Positions 1-6,920 of a stretch of DNA of 8,711 nt are shown here, piece after piece. Position 1 is the stretch's first letter. Every line of letters starts with the position of its first letter. A program made the position numbers and the translations under genes. The notes under the pieces were generated by a model. That model was given only the letters and a program-made list of their open reading frames with translations. It searched no databases and was not told the DNA's origin. Where the stretch lies: contig JAKJDB010000081.1 in the NCBI GenBank assembly GCA_022706175.1, positions 1-8,711 on the forward strand, in the 5' to 3' direction. The DNA is from Candidatus Zhuqueibacterota bacterium (GTDB lineage: Bacteria; KSB1; UBA2214).

Positions 1-1643
1 GCAGCGCGTTTCTTTATCTGGAATTCAGCAAGCCGTTCTTTCGCCGGGGAACATGGAAGGAAAGCAGCATCGATTCGAACGCGCTCCGCCAGGCCGGCAA
101 CCGCATCGGCGCTTTCGCCTCCTATCGAACCGCCGCGCATGAACAGATACTGGCGCGCATCGGTTTCTCGAATCAAAGCCGGGATCAGGCGGCACTCCGA
201 TTAAAACAAGAGATTCCGGAATGGAATTTCGAGGCGGTGCGTGAGGCGGCCAGACGCGCTTGGAACCGGTCGCTGCAAACCGTCACCGTACAAGGCGGCA
301 CGGAAAAGGAACGGATCAAATTTTTCACCGCCCTCTATCGGGTGAACGGAGGCGAAGGGCTTTGGCGGGCCATGGGCCTCGATGAAGAGGAGCAGAAGGG
401 GCGAGCGACCGCTTACGCGGCGCGGTCGGGTGAACAGGTGGTCCCCAGCCATCACACCATCCGCGCCATGTTCATGCATCAGAACATCGGCTTTATCGCC
501 TCAGCCTATTTACGAGGCCTGCGTGGTTTTGATGTGGAACGTGCGTATGCCAACATGAAGATGGAATTCATGGAATGCAGCAAGATTCCCTGGCGCGTAG
601 GTCCGCCGACAGAGCTGGATTTTTTTTATTTGAACCACGGCTTCTTTCCCGCCCTCCCGATCGGCCGGAAAGAGTGGGTGCCCCAGGTCGACGTCTTTGA
701 GAAAAGACAGTCCGTGACCGTTACCCTGCAGGCTGCCTATGAGAGCTGGTGCCTGGCGCAGATGGCCAGGGAACTGGGCAAAGATGAGGAGTGTGCCTAC
801 TTTTCAGAACATGCACGGGATTATCAAAAGGTTTACCGTTCTGAATTGGGATTCATGGCGCCCAGAACCGTGGACGGCCGCTGGGTCGCGCCGTTTGATC
901 CCAAGTGGTCGGGCGGACTGGGCGGCAGAGACTATTTCGCCGAGAACAACAGCTGGTCCTATACCTGGTATGTGCCGCACGATGTTCAGGGCTTGATCGA
1001 TCTCATGGGCGGACGGGAAAACTTTATCAAACGCTTGGATGCGTTGTTTGTAGAACAGTATGACAAACCGGACGGCAAGTTTCGCTTTCTTGCGCAATTT
1101 CCCGATGAGACCGGTCTGATCGGGCAGTATTCTCACGGCAACGAGTTCACCCGGCATATTCCTTACCTGTACAACTATGCCGGCGCACCCTGGAAAGCAC
1201 AGCGGCGAATCCGGCAGATCATGGATGTCTGGTATGGCGTCGGGCCGTTAGGCCTCTGCGGGGACGAAGACAGCGGACTCATGTCCCAATGGTTTGTTTT
1301 CGCGGCGATTGGCCTTTCGCCGGCCAATCTGGTGTGTCCCAATTATCCGGTCTGGCTGATCTCCAGCCCGATCTTTAAACGAACGGTTCTCAAACTGCCC
1401 GGTGGCGGGAGTTTTACGATTCGCGCAGAAAACAGCTCGGCACAGAACAAATACATTCAATCGGCAAAGCTCAATGGAATGTCATGGGATAAACCCTGGT
1501 TTGACCATTCGCACTTGCGCCAGGGCGGCTCGCTGGAGCTGGTGATGGGCGCGAAACCCAACCGGCAGTGGGGCAGCGCGCCCGAGTCGGCGCCGCCGTC
1601 CTTTTCCTCGCTGCAGCGGTCTATTGGAAAGGACCAAGAATGA
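1..1643 (+). CDS. GH92 family glycosyl hydrolase (exo-alpha-mannosidase), 5' end outside window
   Basis: The frame is open from base 3, so the gene starts upstream; a GTG at 237 is internal. 546 residues are visible, against roughly 700-780 for the family, so part of the N-terminal beta-sandwich is missing. The rest is the (alpha/alpha)6 catalytic domain. GH92 enzymes are calcium-dependent, inverting exo-acting alpha-mannosidases (mostly alpha-1,2) acting on mannan or N-glycans. Family marks seen: EFSKPF near the start, RGLRGFD, AQMARELGK, WSYTWYVPHDVQGLI, then HGNEFTRHIPYLYNYAG with the probable acid Glu at 1143-1145. After it comes CGDEDSGLMSQWFVF, whose acidic residues (1263-1271) match the catalytic-base/metal region. 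Two oddities: the usual NEPSHH is NEFTRH, and the segment normally holding the SLWDTYR motif appears missing or replaced (about 339-446). The stop overlaps the next start (ATGA). The family call is firm; linkage specificity and activity are not. Confidence 0.9.
   Translation, partial: SAFLYLEFSKPFFRRGTWKESSIDSNALRQAGNRIGAFASYRTAAHEQILARIGFSNQSRDQAALRLKQEIPEWNFEAVREAARRAWNRSLQTVTVQGGTEKERIKFFTALYRVNGGEGLWRAMGLDEEEQKGRATAYAARSGEQVVPSHHTIRAMFMHQNIGFIASAYLRGLRGFDVERAYANMKMEFMECSKIPWRVGPPTELDFFYLNHGFFPALPIGRKEWVPQVDVFEKRQSVTVTLQAAYESWCLAQMARELGKDEECAYFSEHARDYQKVYRSELGFMAPRTVDGRWVAPFDPKWSGGLGGRDYFAENNSWSYTWYVPHDVQGLIDLMGGRENFIKRLDALFVEQYDKPDGKFRFLAQFPDETGLIGQYSHGNEFTRHIPYLYNYAGAPWKAQRRIRQIMDVWYGVGPLGLCGDEDSGLMSQWFVFAAIGLSPANLVCPNYPVWLISSPIFKRTVLKLPGGGSFTIRAENSSAQNKYIQSAKLNGMSWDKPWFDHSHLRQGGSLELVMGAKPNRQWGSAPESAPPSFSSLQRSIGKDQE
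1626..1633 (+). promoter_or_regulatory. Ribosome binding site for the FG-GAP protein
   Basis: GGAAAGGA lies inside the 3' end of the GH92 gene, 6 nt before the ATG at 1640. It decides that start over the in-frame upstream option at 1568, which would put about 24 non-signal-like residues ahead of a good signal peptide. With the ATGA overlap it suggests translational coupling. Confidence 0.75.
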
Positions 1644-3607
1644 AAGCATGGTTTCAAGTCGCTGTCTGCTTTTTATCCTCGGCGTCCCTGCTCGAAGCGG
1701 CGGATCTGCAGTGCCTCTCTTTCAATCATCCGGGCCTGACAGTGGAGCTCGGCGTTGGACTGTGGGCCTGGCCGCTGCCCATGGACTGGGATGAGGACGG
1801 CGATCTCGACCTGGTCGTAAACTATAACGATACGCCCAACCGGGCCATCTATTTTTTTGAAAATCCTTCCGGCCGCGTCAAACTTCCGGTGTTCAAGCCG
1901 CCGGTCAAGGTGGGTGGTTCGTACAACAACATTCAGATCTCCTACGTCGACGGTCGACCGCGCGTGCTGATTCCAGAGAAGGAGCTGATTGATTTCAAAA
2001 CGAATCAGTTCAGCCAAACTAAACCGATTTATTCCGGCAAAGCGATTCATGCCACCCGTGGACGCATTCGCACCAATCAGTGGAAGTATTGCGATTACGA
2101 CGGCGACGGCAAGCAGGACCTGATCGTCGGCGTTGACGACTGGAGCGAATACGGGTGGGACGAGGGTTATGATGACGCCGGCCGCTGGAAAATGGGGCCG
2201 GGCCGGGGTTTCGTCTACTGGCTGCGGAACTTGGCGAGCGACGCCCATCCCCGCTATGCGAATGCGCAGAAAATCGAGGCGGATGGCAAAGCGGTTGAAG
2301 TGTACGCCATGCCTTCGCCTAATTTCGCTGATTTTGATTTAGACGGCGATCTGGATTTGATCTGCGGTGAATTCATGGATCGTCTGACCTATTTCGAAAA
2401 CATCGGCACCCGGACCGAACCCCGCTATGGCACGGCGAGATTTCTGCGCACGCAGAACCGGATTCTGGCGCTGGATGGCTGCATGATCGTCCCTGTGGCC
2501 ATCGATTGGGATCAAGACGGCGATGTCGATCTGGTGGTCGGCGCTGAAGACGGCACCGTGGCTCTGGTGGAGAACAGCGGCCGGATCGTGGACGGCATGC
2601 CGGAATTTCTCGCAGCGCAGCCGTTTCAGCAGCAGGCCCAGGATCTGCGCTGGGGCGTTCTGGTCACTCCCTTTAGTTATGATTGGGATGATGACGGCGA
2701 CGAGGATCTTATCTGCGGCAACGCCTCCGGCTATATCGGTTTTATCGAGAACCTCGATGGCGGTGATCCTCCGCGCTGGGCGAGGCCGCAGTATCTGCGA
2801 GCGGACGGCGAGGTCATTCGCATTCTGGCCGGCTGCAACGGCTCGATTCAGGGGCCCTGCGAAGCGAAATGGGGATACACCACCCTGAGCGTGGCTGATT
2901 GGGACAACGATGGATTACAGGATATTCTGGTCAACTCTATTTGGGGCCGGGTCATCTGGTATCGCAATATCGGCAGCCGTTCACAGCCGCGGCTGGCAGG
3001 CGCTCAACCGGTTCTGGTCGATTGGGAGGGCGCGACGCCAAAACCGGAATGGGTGTGGTGGAAGCCCAATGACCGTGAGTTGGTCAGCCAATGGCGGACC
3101 ACGCCGCTGGCTGTGGATTATAATCGCGACGGGCTGCAGGATCTGGTGATGTTGGATCATGAAGGCTATCTGGCTTTTTATGAGCGAACCAAAGGCGCTG
3201 ACGGGCTGCTGCGCCTTTTACCGGGAAAACGCCTTTTTGCCACCGATGATCCGGCGGTATTGGATTCTTTGCATAAACCGCAGGCACTGAGTGACGTGCG
3301 ATTGCGGCTCAATAATTTAAAGAACGGCAAAAGCGGCCGGCGGAAAATTGGCATGGCGGACTGGAACGGCGACGGTCGCATGGACCTGCTGATCAACAGC
3401 GTGAACATATCGCTGATGGAAAACCGCGGCCAGCGGGACGGGTTGACGCTGTTGCACGACGCCGGGCCGCTGGCGGAAATGAAACTGGCCGGACACAGCA
3501 CCAGCCCGGCTGTCGTGGACTGGAATAAAGACGGCATCAAAGATTTACTCATCGGCGCAGAGGACGGCCGGTTCTATTACCTGCGCAATCCGCGAGGCCG
3601 GCAATAG
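1640..3607 (+). CDS. Secreted FG-GAP/VCBS repeat protein, probable beta-propeller
   Basis: A protein of 655 residues. Its first about 21 residues (MKAWFQVAVCFLSSASLLEA) form a Sec signal peptide without a lipobox. The mature part is built from repeats, each with a calcium-binding Dx[DN]x[DN]Gxx[DE] loop followed by a hydrophobic strand. I count nine loops, starting near residues 49, 152, 231, 289, 348, 420, 493, 574 and 627, for example DWDEDGDLDLVV and DWNKDGIKDLLIG. Several are followed by a strand like GRVIWYRNIG or GRFYYLRN. This pattern is typical of integrin-like FG-GAP/VCBS propellers, seen in secreted lectin-like proteins and as modules in some polysaccharide lyases. No separate catalytic domain is recognisable, so the role is open: ligand binding, or an unclassified carbohydrate-active enzyme. 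The 4-nt overlap with GH92 implies co-expression and a shared substrate. Confidence 0.88.
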   Translation: MKAWFQVAVCFLSSASLLEAADLQCLSFNHPGLTVELGVGLWAWPLPMDWDEDGDLDLVVNYNDTPNRAIYFFENPSGRVKLPVFKPPVKVGGSYNNIQISYVDGRPRVLIPEKELIDFKTNQFSQTKPIYSGKAIHATRGRIRTNQWKYCDYDGDGKQDLIVGVDDWSEYGWDEGYDDAGRWKMGPGRGFVYWLRNLASDAHPRYANAQKIEADGKAVEVYAMPSPNFADFDLDGDLDLICGEFMDRLTYFENIGTRTEPRYGTARFLRTQNRILALDGCMIVPVAIDWDQDGDVDLVVGAEDGTVALVENSGRIVDGMPEFLAAQPFQQQAQDLRWGVLVTPFSYDWDDDGDEDLICGNASGYIGFIENLDGGDPPRWARPQYLRADGEVIRILAGCNGSIQGPCEAKWGYTTLSVADWDNDGLQDILVNSIWGRVIWYRNIGSRSQPRLAGAQPVLVDWEGATPKPEWVWWKPNDRELVSQWRTTPLAVDYNRDGLQDLVMLDHEGYLAFYERTKGADGLLRLLPGKRLFATDDPAVLDSLHKPQALSDVRLRLNNLKNGKSGRRKIGMADWNGDGRMDLLINSVNISLMENRGQRDGLTLLHDAGPLAEMKLAGHSTSPAVVDWNKDGIKDLLIGAEDGRFYYLRNPRGRQ

Positions 3608-3657
3608 GTGAATCATTCGCTGCGGCGTGTGGCTTGAGAGTGCATCCGTTCTTTTTT

Positions 3658-3662
3658 GGAGG
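3658..3662 (+). promoter_or_regulatory. Ribosome binding site choosing a GTG start
   Basis: GGAGG lies 4 nt before the GTG at 3667. No in-frame ATG is available, and the upstream in-frame TTG (3634) and GTG (3640) have no such site. The GTG start also puts a twin-arginine motif right at the N-terminus. The 59-nt gap after the previous gene (3608-3666) shows no clear promoter or terminator. Confidence 0.7.
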
Positions 3663-3666
3663 TCTT

Positions 3667-5019
3667 GTGAAAAGACGCCGTTTTCTGCAATCAGCGCTCG
3701 CCTCGTCGTTCGCTTTTGCACCATGGTCCGGAACGGATGCAAGGCCGCAGACCGGCCGTTCCACAGACTGGTCGAGACGCATTCCGTTGCGCTATCAGGC
3801 GGATGTGGCGGTGATCGGCGGCGGAATCGCCGGCGTGACCGCAGCCTGCAGCGCCGCGCGATCGGGCGCTTCGGTGATCTTAGTGGAGCGGTTCAGCGTA
3901 ACCGGCGGCAATCTGACCAGCGGAGGGGTGGCGTCGTTTTGCGGCGAGACCGCCGGACAGGGCATGGTCTTTGACGAGATGATCGCGGATCTGGAAAAAT
4001 TCGCCGCCATCGCCCCCTATCGACCCTATCCGGATCTGGAGGCGCGCGTATTCGATCATTCGATTTTCGCCGTTCTGTTGCAGGAAATGCTGCTGCGCTA
4101 CAAAGTGAAACTGCTGCTGCACACCCAATTCGTCGATGCCATCAACCGAAAGGGCCGGATCGCTGATTGTATTGTGTGCGGGCCCTCCGGCCCGGAGGGC
4201 TTGCACGCCGAGCAGTATATCGACTGCACCGGCGAAGCCGCGCTGGTGCACGCAGCCGGTTTGGCGACCATGAAGGGCCGGCCTGAGGACGGGCTGCAGC
4301 TGCCCATGTCGATGATGTTTTTTGTCCGCCATGTGGCGCCGGAGCTCGCCGCCCCGCAAGCGCCGGAGGGCTGGTTTGATGCCATCCGCAAGGTGGACGA
4401 GCTGCCCATGACCAGCCTGTGGCCCAATGGGCCGGGCAGCAACGCGCTCAAGATAAAAATTCCCGGATTCGATGCTTCCGACACCGAGAGCATGACCGCA
4501 GCGGAGATTCAAGGCCGGCGGCGCATGATGCAGGTGCTGGACTATTACCAACGGATCGAGAAAAAACCCTGGCGGCTGGAGTATTGCTCGCCGCGCATCG
4601 GCATTCGCGAAGGACGGAGAGCGGTGGGCGACTATGTGCTTACTGTCGACGATCTGCGGGCGGGAAGAAAATTCAGCGACGCGATCGCGGTCGGCGTGTT
4701 TTATCTGGATGGTCATAAACCGGATGACGACAAGCGGACCTATCTTCTGCCTCCCGATCAGCTCGCCGTGCCGCCGTATCAGATACCGTTCCGCTGTCTG
4801 CTGGTGCAGCGGGCAAAAAACCTGCAGGCCGCCGGACGCTGTTTCTCCGCCCAGCAACTGGCGCTGTCTTCCGCGCGCGTCTCCACCACCTGCGCCATGA
4901 TGGGGCAAGCCGCCGGCATCGCCGCGGGCCTGGCGGTGGAAAAGCGGTGCGACCCGCGCGATCTGGATCCTGTGCACGTACGATCGATCGTTGAGCGGCG
5001 AGGGGCGGTTCTGACCTAG
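3667..5019 (+). CDS. Tat-exported FAD-dependent oxidoreductase (FAD_oxidored, PF12831-like)
   Basis: A protein of 450 residues starting at GTG. The N-terminus MKRRRFLQSALASSFAFAP is a twin-arginine signal (RRxFL, then a short hydrophobic stretch), fitting export of a protein folded around its cofactor. A Rossmann FAD site follows: VIGGGIAG at residues 49-56 (GxGxxG), the ribose-binding Glu of VILVER at about 74, and TGGNLTSGG just after. Near the C-terminus IPFRCLLVQRAKNLQAAGRC and MGQAAGIAAGLA (glycines from about 413) match the FAD-closing end of the PF12831 family. These enzymes are often found beside glycoside hydrolases in genomes of polysaccharide degraders, but their substrates are mostly unknown and many are misnamed. 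Periplasmic oxidation of a released sugar or substituent is a guess from context. A strong inverted repeat lies inside the gene at 4176-4206. The protein looks complete. Confidence 0.88.
   Translation: MKRRRFLQSALASSFAFAPWSGTDARPQTGRSTDWSRRIPLRYQADVAVIGGGIAGVTAACSAARSGASVILVERFSVTGGNLTSGGVASFCGETAGQGMVFDEMIADLEKFAAIAPYRPYPDLEARVFDHSIFAVLLQEMLLRYKVKLLLHTQFVDAINRKGRIADCIVCGPSGPEGLHAEQYIDCTGEAALVHAAGLATMKGRPEDGLQLPMSMMFFVRHVAPELAAPQAPEGWFDAIRKVDELPMTSLWPNGPGSNALKIKIPGFDASDTESMTAAEIQGRRRMMQVLDYYQRIEKKPWRLEYCSPRIGIREGRRAVGDYVLTVDDLRAGRKFSDAIAVGVFYLDGHKPDDDKRTYLLPPDQLAVPPYQIPFRCLLVQRAKNLQAAGRCFSAQQLALSSARVSTTCAMMGQAAGIAAGLAVEKRCDPRDLDPVHVRSIVERRGAVLT
4176..4206. repeat. Perfect inverted repeat inside the oxidoreductase gene
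   Basis: Two 9-bp arms, GCCCTCCGG (4182-4190) and CCGGAGGGC (4192-4200), are separated by one base. Outer arms GTGC (4176-4179) and GCAC (4203-4206) extend the stem through two G-U pairs in RNA, about 15 pairs in all. The central pairs must open to form a loop. It lies within codons for a Gly-Pro-rich turn and has no T-tract, so it is not a normal terminator. It may be chance in GC-rich coding DNA. Confidence 0.5.
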
Positions 5020-5035
5020 CTCTCCTTCATGATAA

Positions 5036-5326
5036 AAAACGGACAAGGATGAACGGCGGAAGAAGGGTCTGCTGCGGCAATTTCTGGATCTGTCCGAAGG
5101 CGTCGATGATCCTTATATTCGCCGTGCGCGCTCGCCGGCGGACACGATGAATATTTTTTTGCTGCTGGGATTCCTGGAAAGGGAGGGATCCCATCTGTGC
5201 AACACAACTGTTTTCATCGATGCACACGGAGATCTGACCGGGCGCTATCAAAAAAGATTCGCCAACCGCCGGCCTGCTCTCTATAAAGAACCGTACGCAC
5301 CACAAGCCCCGGCCGAAACCGGATGA
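5036..5326 (+). pseudogene. Degraded carbon-nitrogen hydrolase (nitrilase superfamily) with internal deletion
   Basis: One frame is open from after the TAA at 5033 to the TGA at 5324, with no normal start until an internal ATG at 5147. Its translation resembles the middle of a carbon-nitrogen hydrolase: YIRRARSPADTMNIFLLLG, then FLEREG, then LCNTTVFIDAHGDLTGRYQK. The last part matches the family's NTAVLID..G..vGkYrK strand-turn-strand, whose lysine (codon 5252-5254) is the expected catalytic Lys. Directly after it comes RFANRRPALYKEP, which resembles the usual C-terminal end of these proteins (RRPELY). The roughly 130 or more residues between, including the nucleophilic Cys, are absent, as is the N-terminal part with the catalytic Glu. 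A family member is about 260-300 residues; this frame has 96 codons. It cannot be active. An alternative is a chance open frame, but two family signatures in order make that unlikely. Confidence 0.62.
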
Positions 5327-5328
5327 AA

Positions 5329-5334
5329 GAGGGG
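5329..5334 (+). promoter_or_regulatory. Ribosome binding site for the metallophosphoesterase
   Basis: GAGGGG stands 6 nt before the ATG at 5341. This favours 5341 over the in-frame ATG at 5323, which has no good site and would lie ahead of this sequence, and over the ATG at 5347. Confidence 0.7.
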
Positions 5335-5340
5335 TTGACC

Positions 5341-6870
5341 ATGTCCATGAACAGGTGGTATGTTTTCATCGGTCTCCTGGTTTGCGGCAGCGTATTTTCC
5401 CAAACCGGGATCACCGGCACTGTCTATCTGGACGCTAACCGCAACGCGAGCCGGGATCCTGATGAATCCGCACTTCCCGGCGTCTGCGTCTCCAACGGTT
5501 GCGAGGTTGTGCGCACGGATGCGAATGGACGCTGGCGATTGCCGCTGCGAAACGACAGCCTGATCTTTGTGATCAAACCCTCGGGCTACTGCGTTCCGCT
5601 GAACGAGGACAAGCTGCCGCAGCACTCCGCCTGGCCGGCTGCCCGCTCATATCGGCACAGGGGCCGCCCGATCGATTTTCCGCTTCGGCCGGCGACGGAG
5701 GATTCGGCTTTCACCGTCCTGCTGTTCGGCGATCCACAGGCCAGAGGCATGCGCGAGGTGCACTTTGTCACCCGGGATGTGGTGCAAGAGTGCATCGGCA
5801 CGAAGGCGGCCTTTGGCGTTTGTCTCGGCGATCTGGTGGCCGACGATCCTTCGCTGTTCGGCGAACTGAGCCGGCGCTTTGGCCAAATCGGCTTTCCCAT
5901 GTATTACACCTTTGGCAACCATGATCATGACCGCGACGCCGCTGACAACCGGCAGAGCGATCGAACCTTTCGACGCTTCTTTGGACCCAGCACATTCGCA
6001 TTCGAGTACGGGGAGGCGGTCTTTATCGTTTTTAAAAATGTGTTCTACAAACCGGAGGGCGGCTATGGGGCGCATCTCCTGGAGGAGCAGCTTGCCTTTG
6101 TCGCGAGTTATCTTTCCGCTGTGCCGCGGGACAAACTGGTGGTGCTGTTTATGCACATTCCCATCATCGCCATGGACAATGTTCAAAGCCTGTTCAAGTT
6201 GTTGCAGGATCGACCCCATACGCTGTCCGTATCCGCTCATACTCATGAGCTGGCCAATCTGTTCGTTGATGAAAAATGGGGGTGGCATGGCGCCGAGCCC
6301 CATCACCATTTCATCAACGGAACCGTATGCGGCAGTTGGTGGTGCGGCCTGCAGGATGAACTTGGCATTCCTCATGCGGTGATGAACGACGGGTCACCCA
6401 ACGGCTATGCTTTTTTAACCATCGACGGCCGGCGTTACACCATTCGCTACAAGGCGGCGAGAAAACCGGTCGAGTATCAGATGAACATCTATCTGGCCGA
6501 TGAGATGCTGTGCAGCGAGGCCGATACAACCCAGGTGCTGGTCAATGTCTTTGCCGGCTCCAGCCGGTCAACGGTGGAGATGCAGTGTGATCATCAGACG
6601 GACTGGCAGCAACTGACGCCGGTGGCGGCGAGAGATCCGGAGTGCCTGCGCATGCATCAGCTCAATGTGATATTGGAGCAACCGTTCAACGGCCGGCCGT
6701 TGGAAGAGGTGCTTGGGTGGAAAATGGATCCGCCGAGCCTGTCGCGGCATATGTGGTCAGGCCCGCTGCCCTGTGGGCTATCGCCCGGCGTCCATACGGT
6801 CACGGTTCGCACTACGGATATGTTCGGTCAGCTCTGGACCGGTCATCGCATCTTTAGCGTGCGTCCCTGA
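5341..6870 (+). CDS. Secreted three-domain calcineurin-like metallophosphoesterase
   Basis: A protein of 509 residues. Residues 1-21 (MSMNRWYVFIGLLVCGSVFSQ) form a Sec signal peptide. An N-terminal beta-sandwich follows (about 23-120; GTVYLDANRNASRDPDESALPG), as in the Metallophos_N domain. The catalytic core is about 125-320 and carries the metal ligands in order: D131-P-Q133, GDLVADD (163-169), GNHD (192-195), H272 and H300-T-H302. The first site is DxQ rather than the commoner DxH, a variant known in CPPED1/ADPRibase-Mn-like branches. The C-terminal part, with NGYAFLTIDG, PVEYQMNIYLADE and HTVTVRTTDMFGQ, fits Metallophos_C. This architecture is common in Bacteroidota and other polysaccharide degraders, with unknown physiological substrate; a phosphomono- or diester hydrolase in the periplasm is likely. 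An in-frame ATG at 5323 overlaps the stop of the upstream remnant, perhaps a relic of older coupling. All core ligands are present, so it should be active. Confidence 0.9.
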   Translation: MSMNRWYVFIGLLVCGSVFSQTGITGTVYLDANRNASRDPDESALPGVCVSNGCEVVRTDANGRWRLPLRNDSLIFVIKPSGYCVPLNEDKLPQHSAWPAARSYRHRGRPIDFPLRPATEDSAFTVLLFGDPQARGMREVHFVTRDVVQECIGTKAAFGVCLGDLVADDPSLFGELSRRFGQIGFPMYYTFGNHDHDRDAADNRQSDRTFRRFFGPSTFAFEYGEAVFIVFKNVFYKPEGGYGAHLLEEQLAFVASYLSAVPRDKLVVLFMHIPIIAMDNVQSLFKLLQDRPHTLSVSAHTHELANLFVDEKWGWHGAEPHHHFINGTVCGSWWCGLQDELGIPHAVMNDGSPNGYAFLTIDGRRYTIRYKAARKPVEYQMNIYLADEMLCSEADTTQVLVNVFAGSSRSTVEMQCDHQTDWQQLTPVAARDPECLRMHQLNVILEQPFNGRPLEEVLGWKMDPPSLSRHMWSGPLPCGLSPGVHTVTVRTTDMFGQLWTGHRIFSVRP

Positions 6871-6911
6871 CTGGGTGCTTTCGATTATGAATTACGGATC
6901 ATTACAACCGA

Positions 6912-6918
6912 GAGGAAG
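6912..6918 (+). promoter_or_regulatory. Ribosome binding site for the beta-helix protein
   Basis: GAGGAAG ends 2 nt before the ATG at 6921 (the GAGGA core ends 4 nt before it). The 50-nt gap 6871-6920 shows no terminator hairpin and no clear promoter, so read-through from the metallophosphoesterase gene is likely. Confidence 0.65.
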
Positions 6919-6920
6919 TC

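Noticed and set aside
1568..1639. Upstream in-frame extension of the FG-GAP protein
   Set aside because: It lies within the GH92 coding end, has no ribosome site, and would bury a good signal peptide that starts at 1640.
3608..3666. Possible promoter or terminator between the FG-GAP and oxidoreductase genes
   Set aside because: No convincing -35/-10 pair and no hairpin followed by a T-tract; the T-run at 3652-3657 sits next to the Shine-Dalgarno and has no stem before it.
3880..5046. Long open frame on the minus strand (388 codons) opposite the oxidoreductase gene
   Set aside because: Its translation has low-complexity, His/Arg/Gly-rich composition with no recognisable domain, and it mirrors a well-supported flavoprotein with all its motifs. 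It is a shadow of GC-rich codon use.
5049..5153. Small + strand ORF starting with ATG after ACAAGG
   Set aside because: About 34 codons, Cys/Arg-rich, no similarity recognised, and in a different frame from the hydrolase remnant. It is most likely a by-product of the degraded gene.
5647..6375. Minus-strand open frame (242 codons) opposite the metallophosphoesterase core
   Set aside because: The + strand frame shows all metallophosphoesterase ligands in order; the reverse frame shows no domain or good ribosome site.
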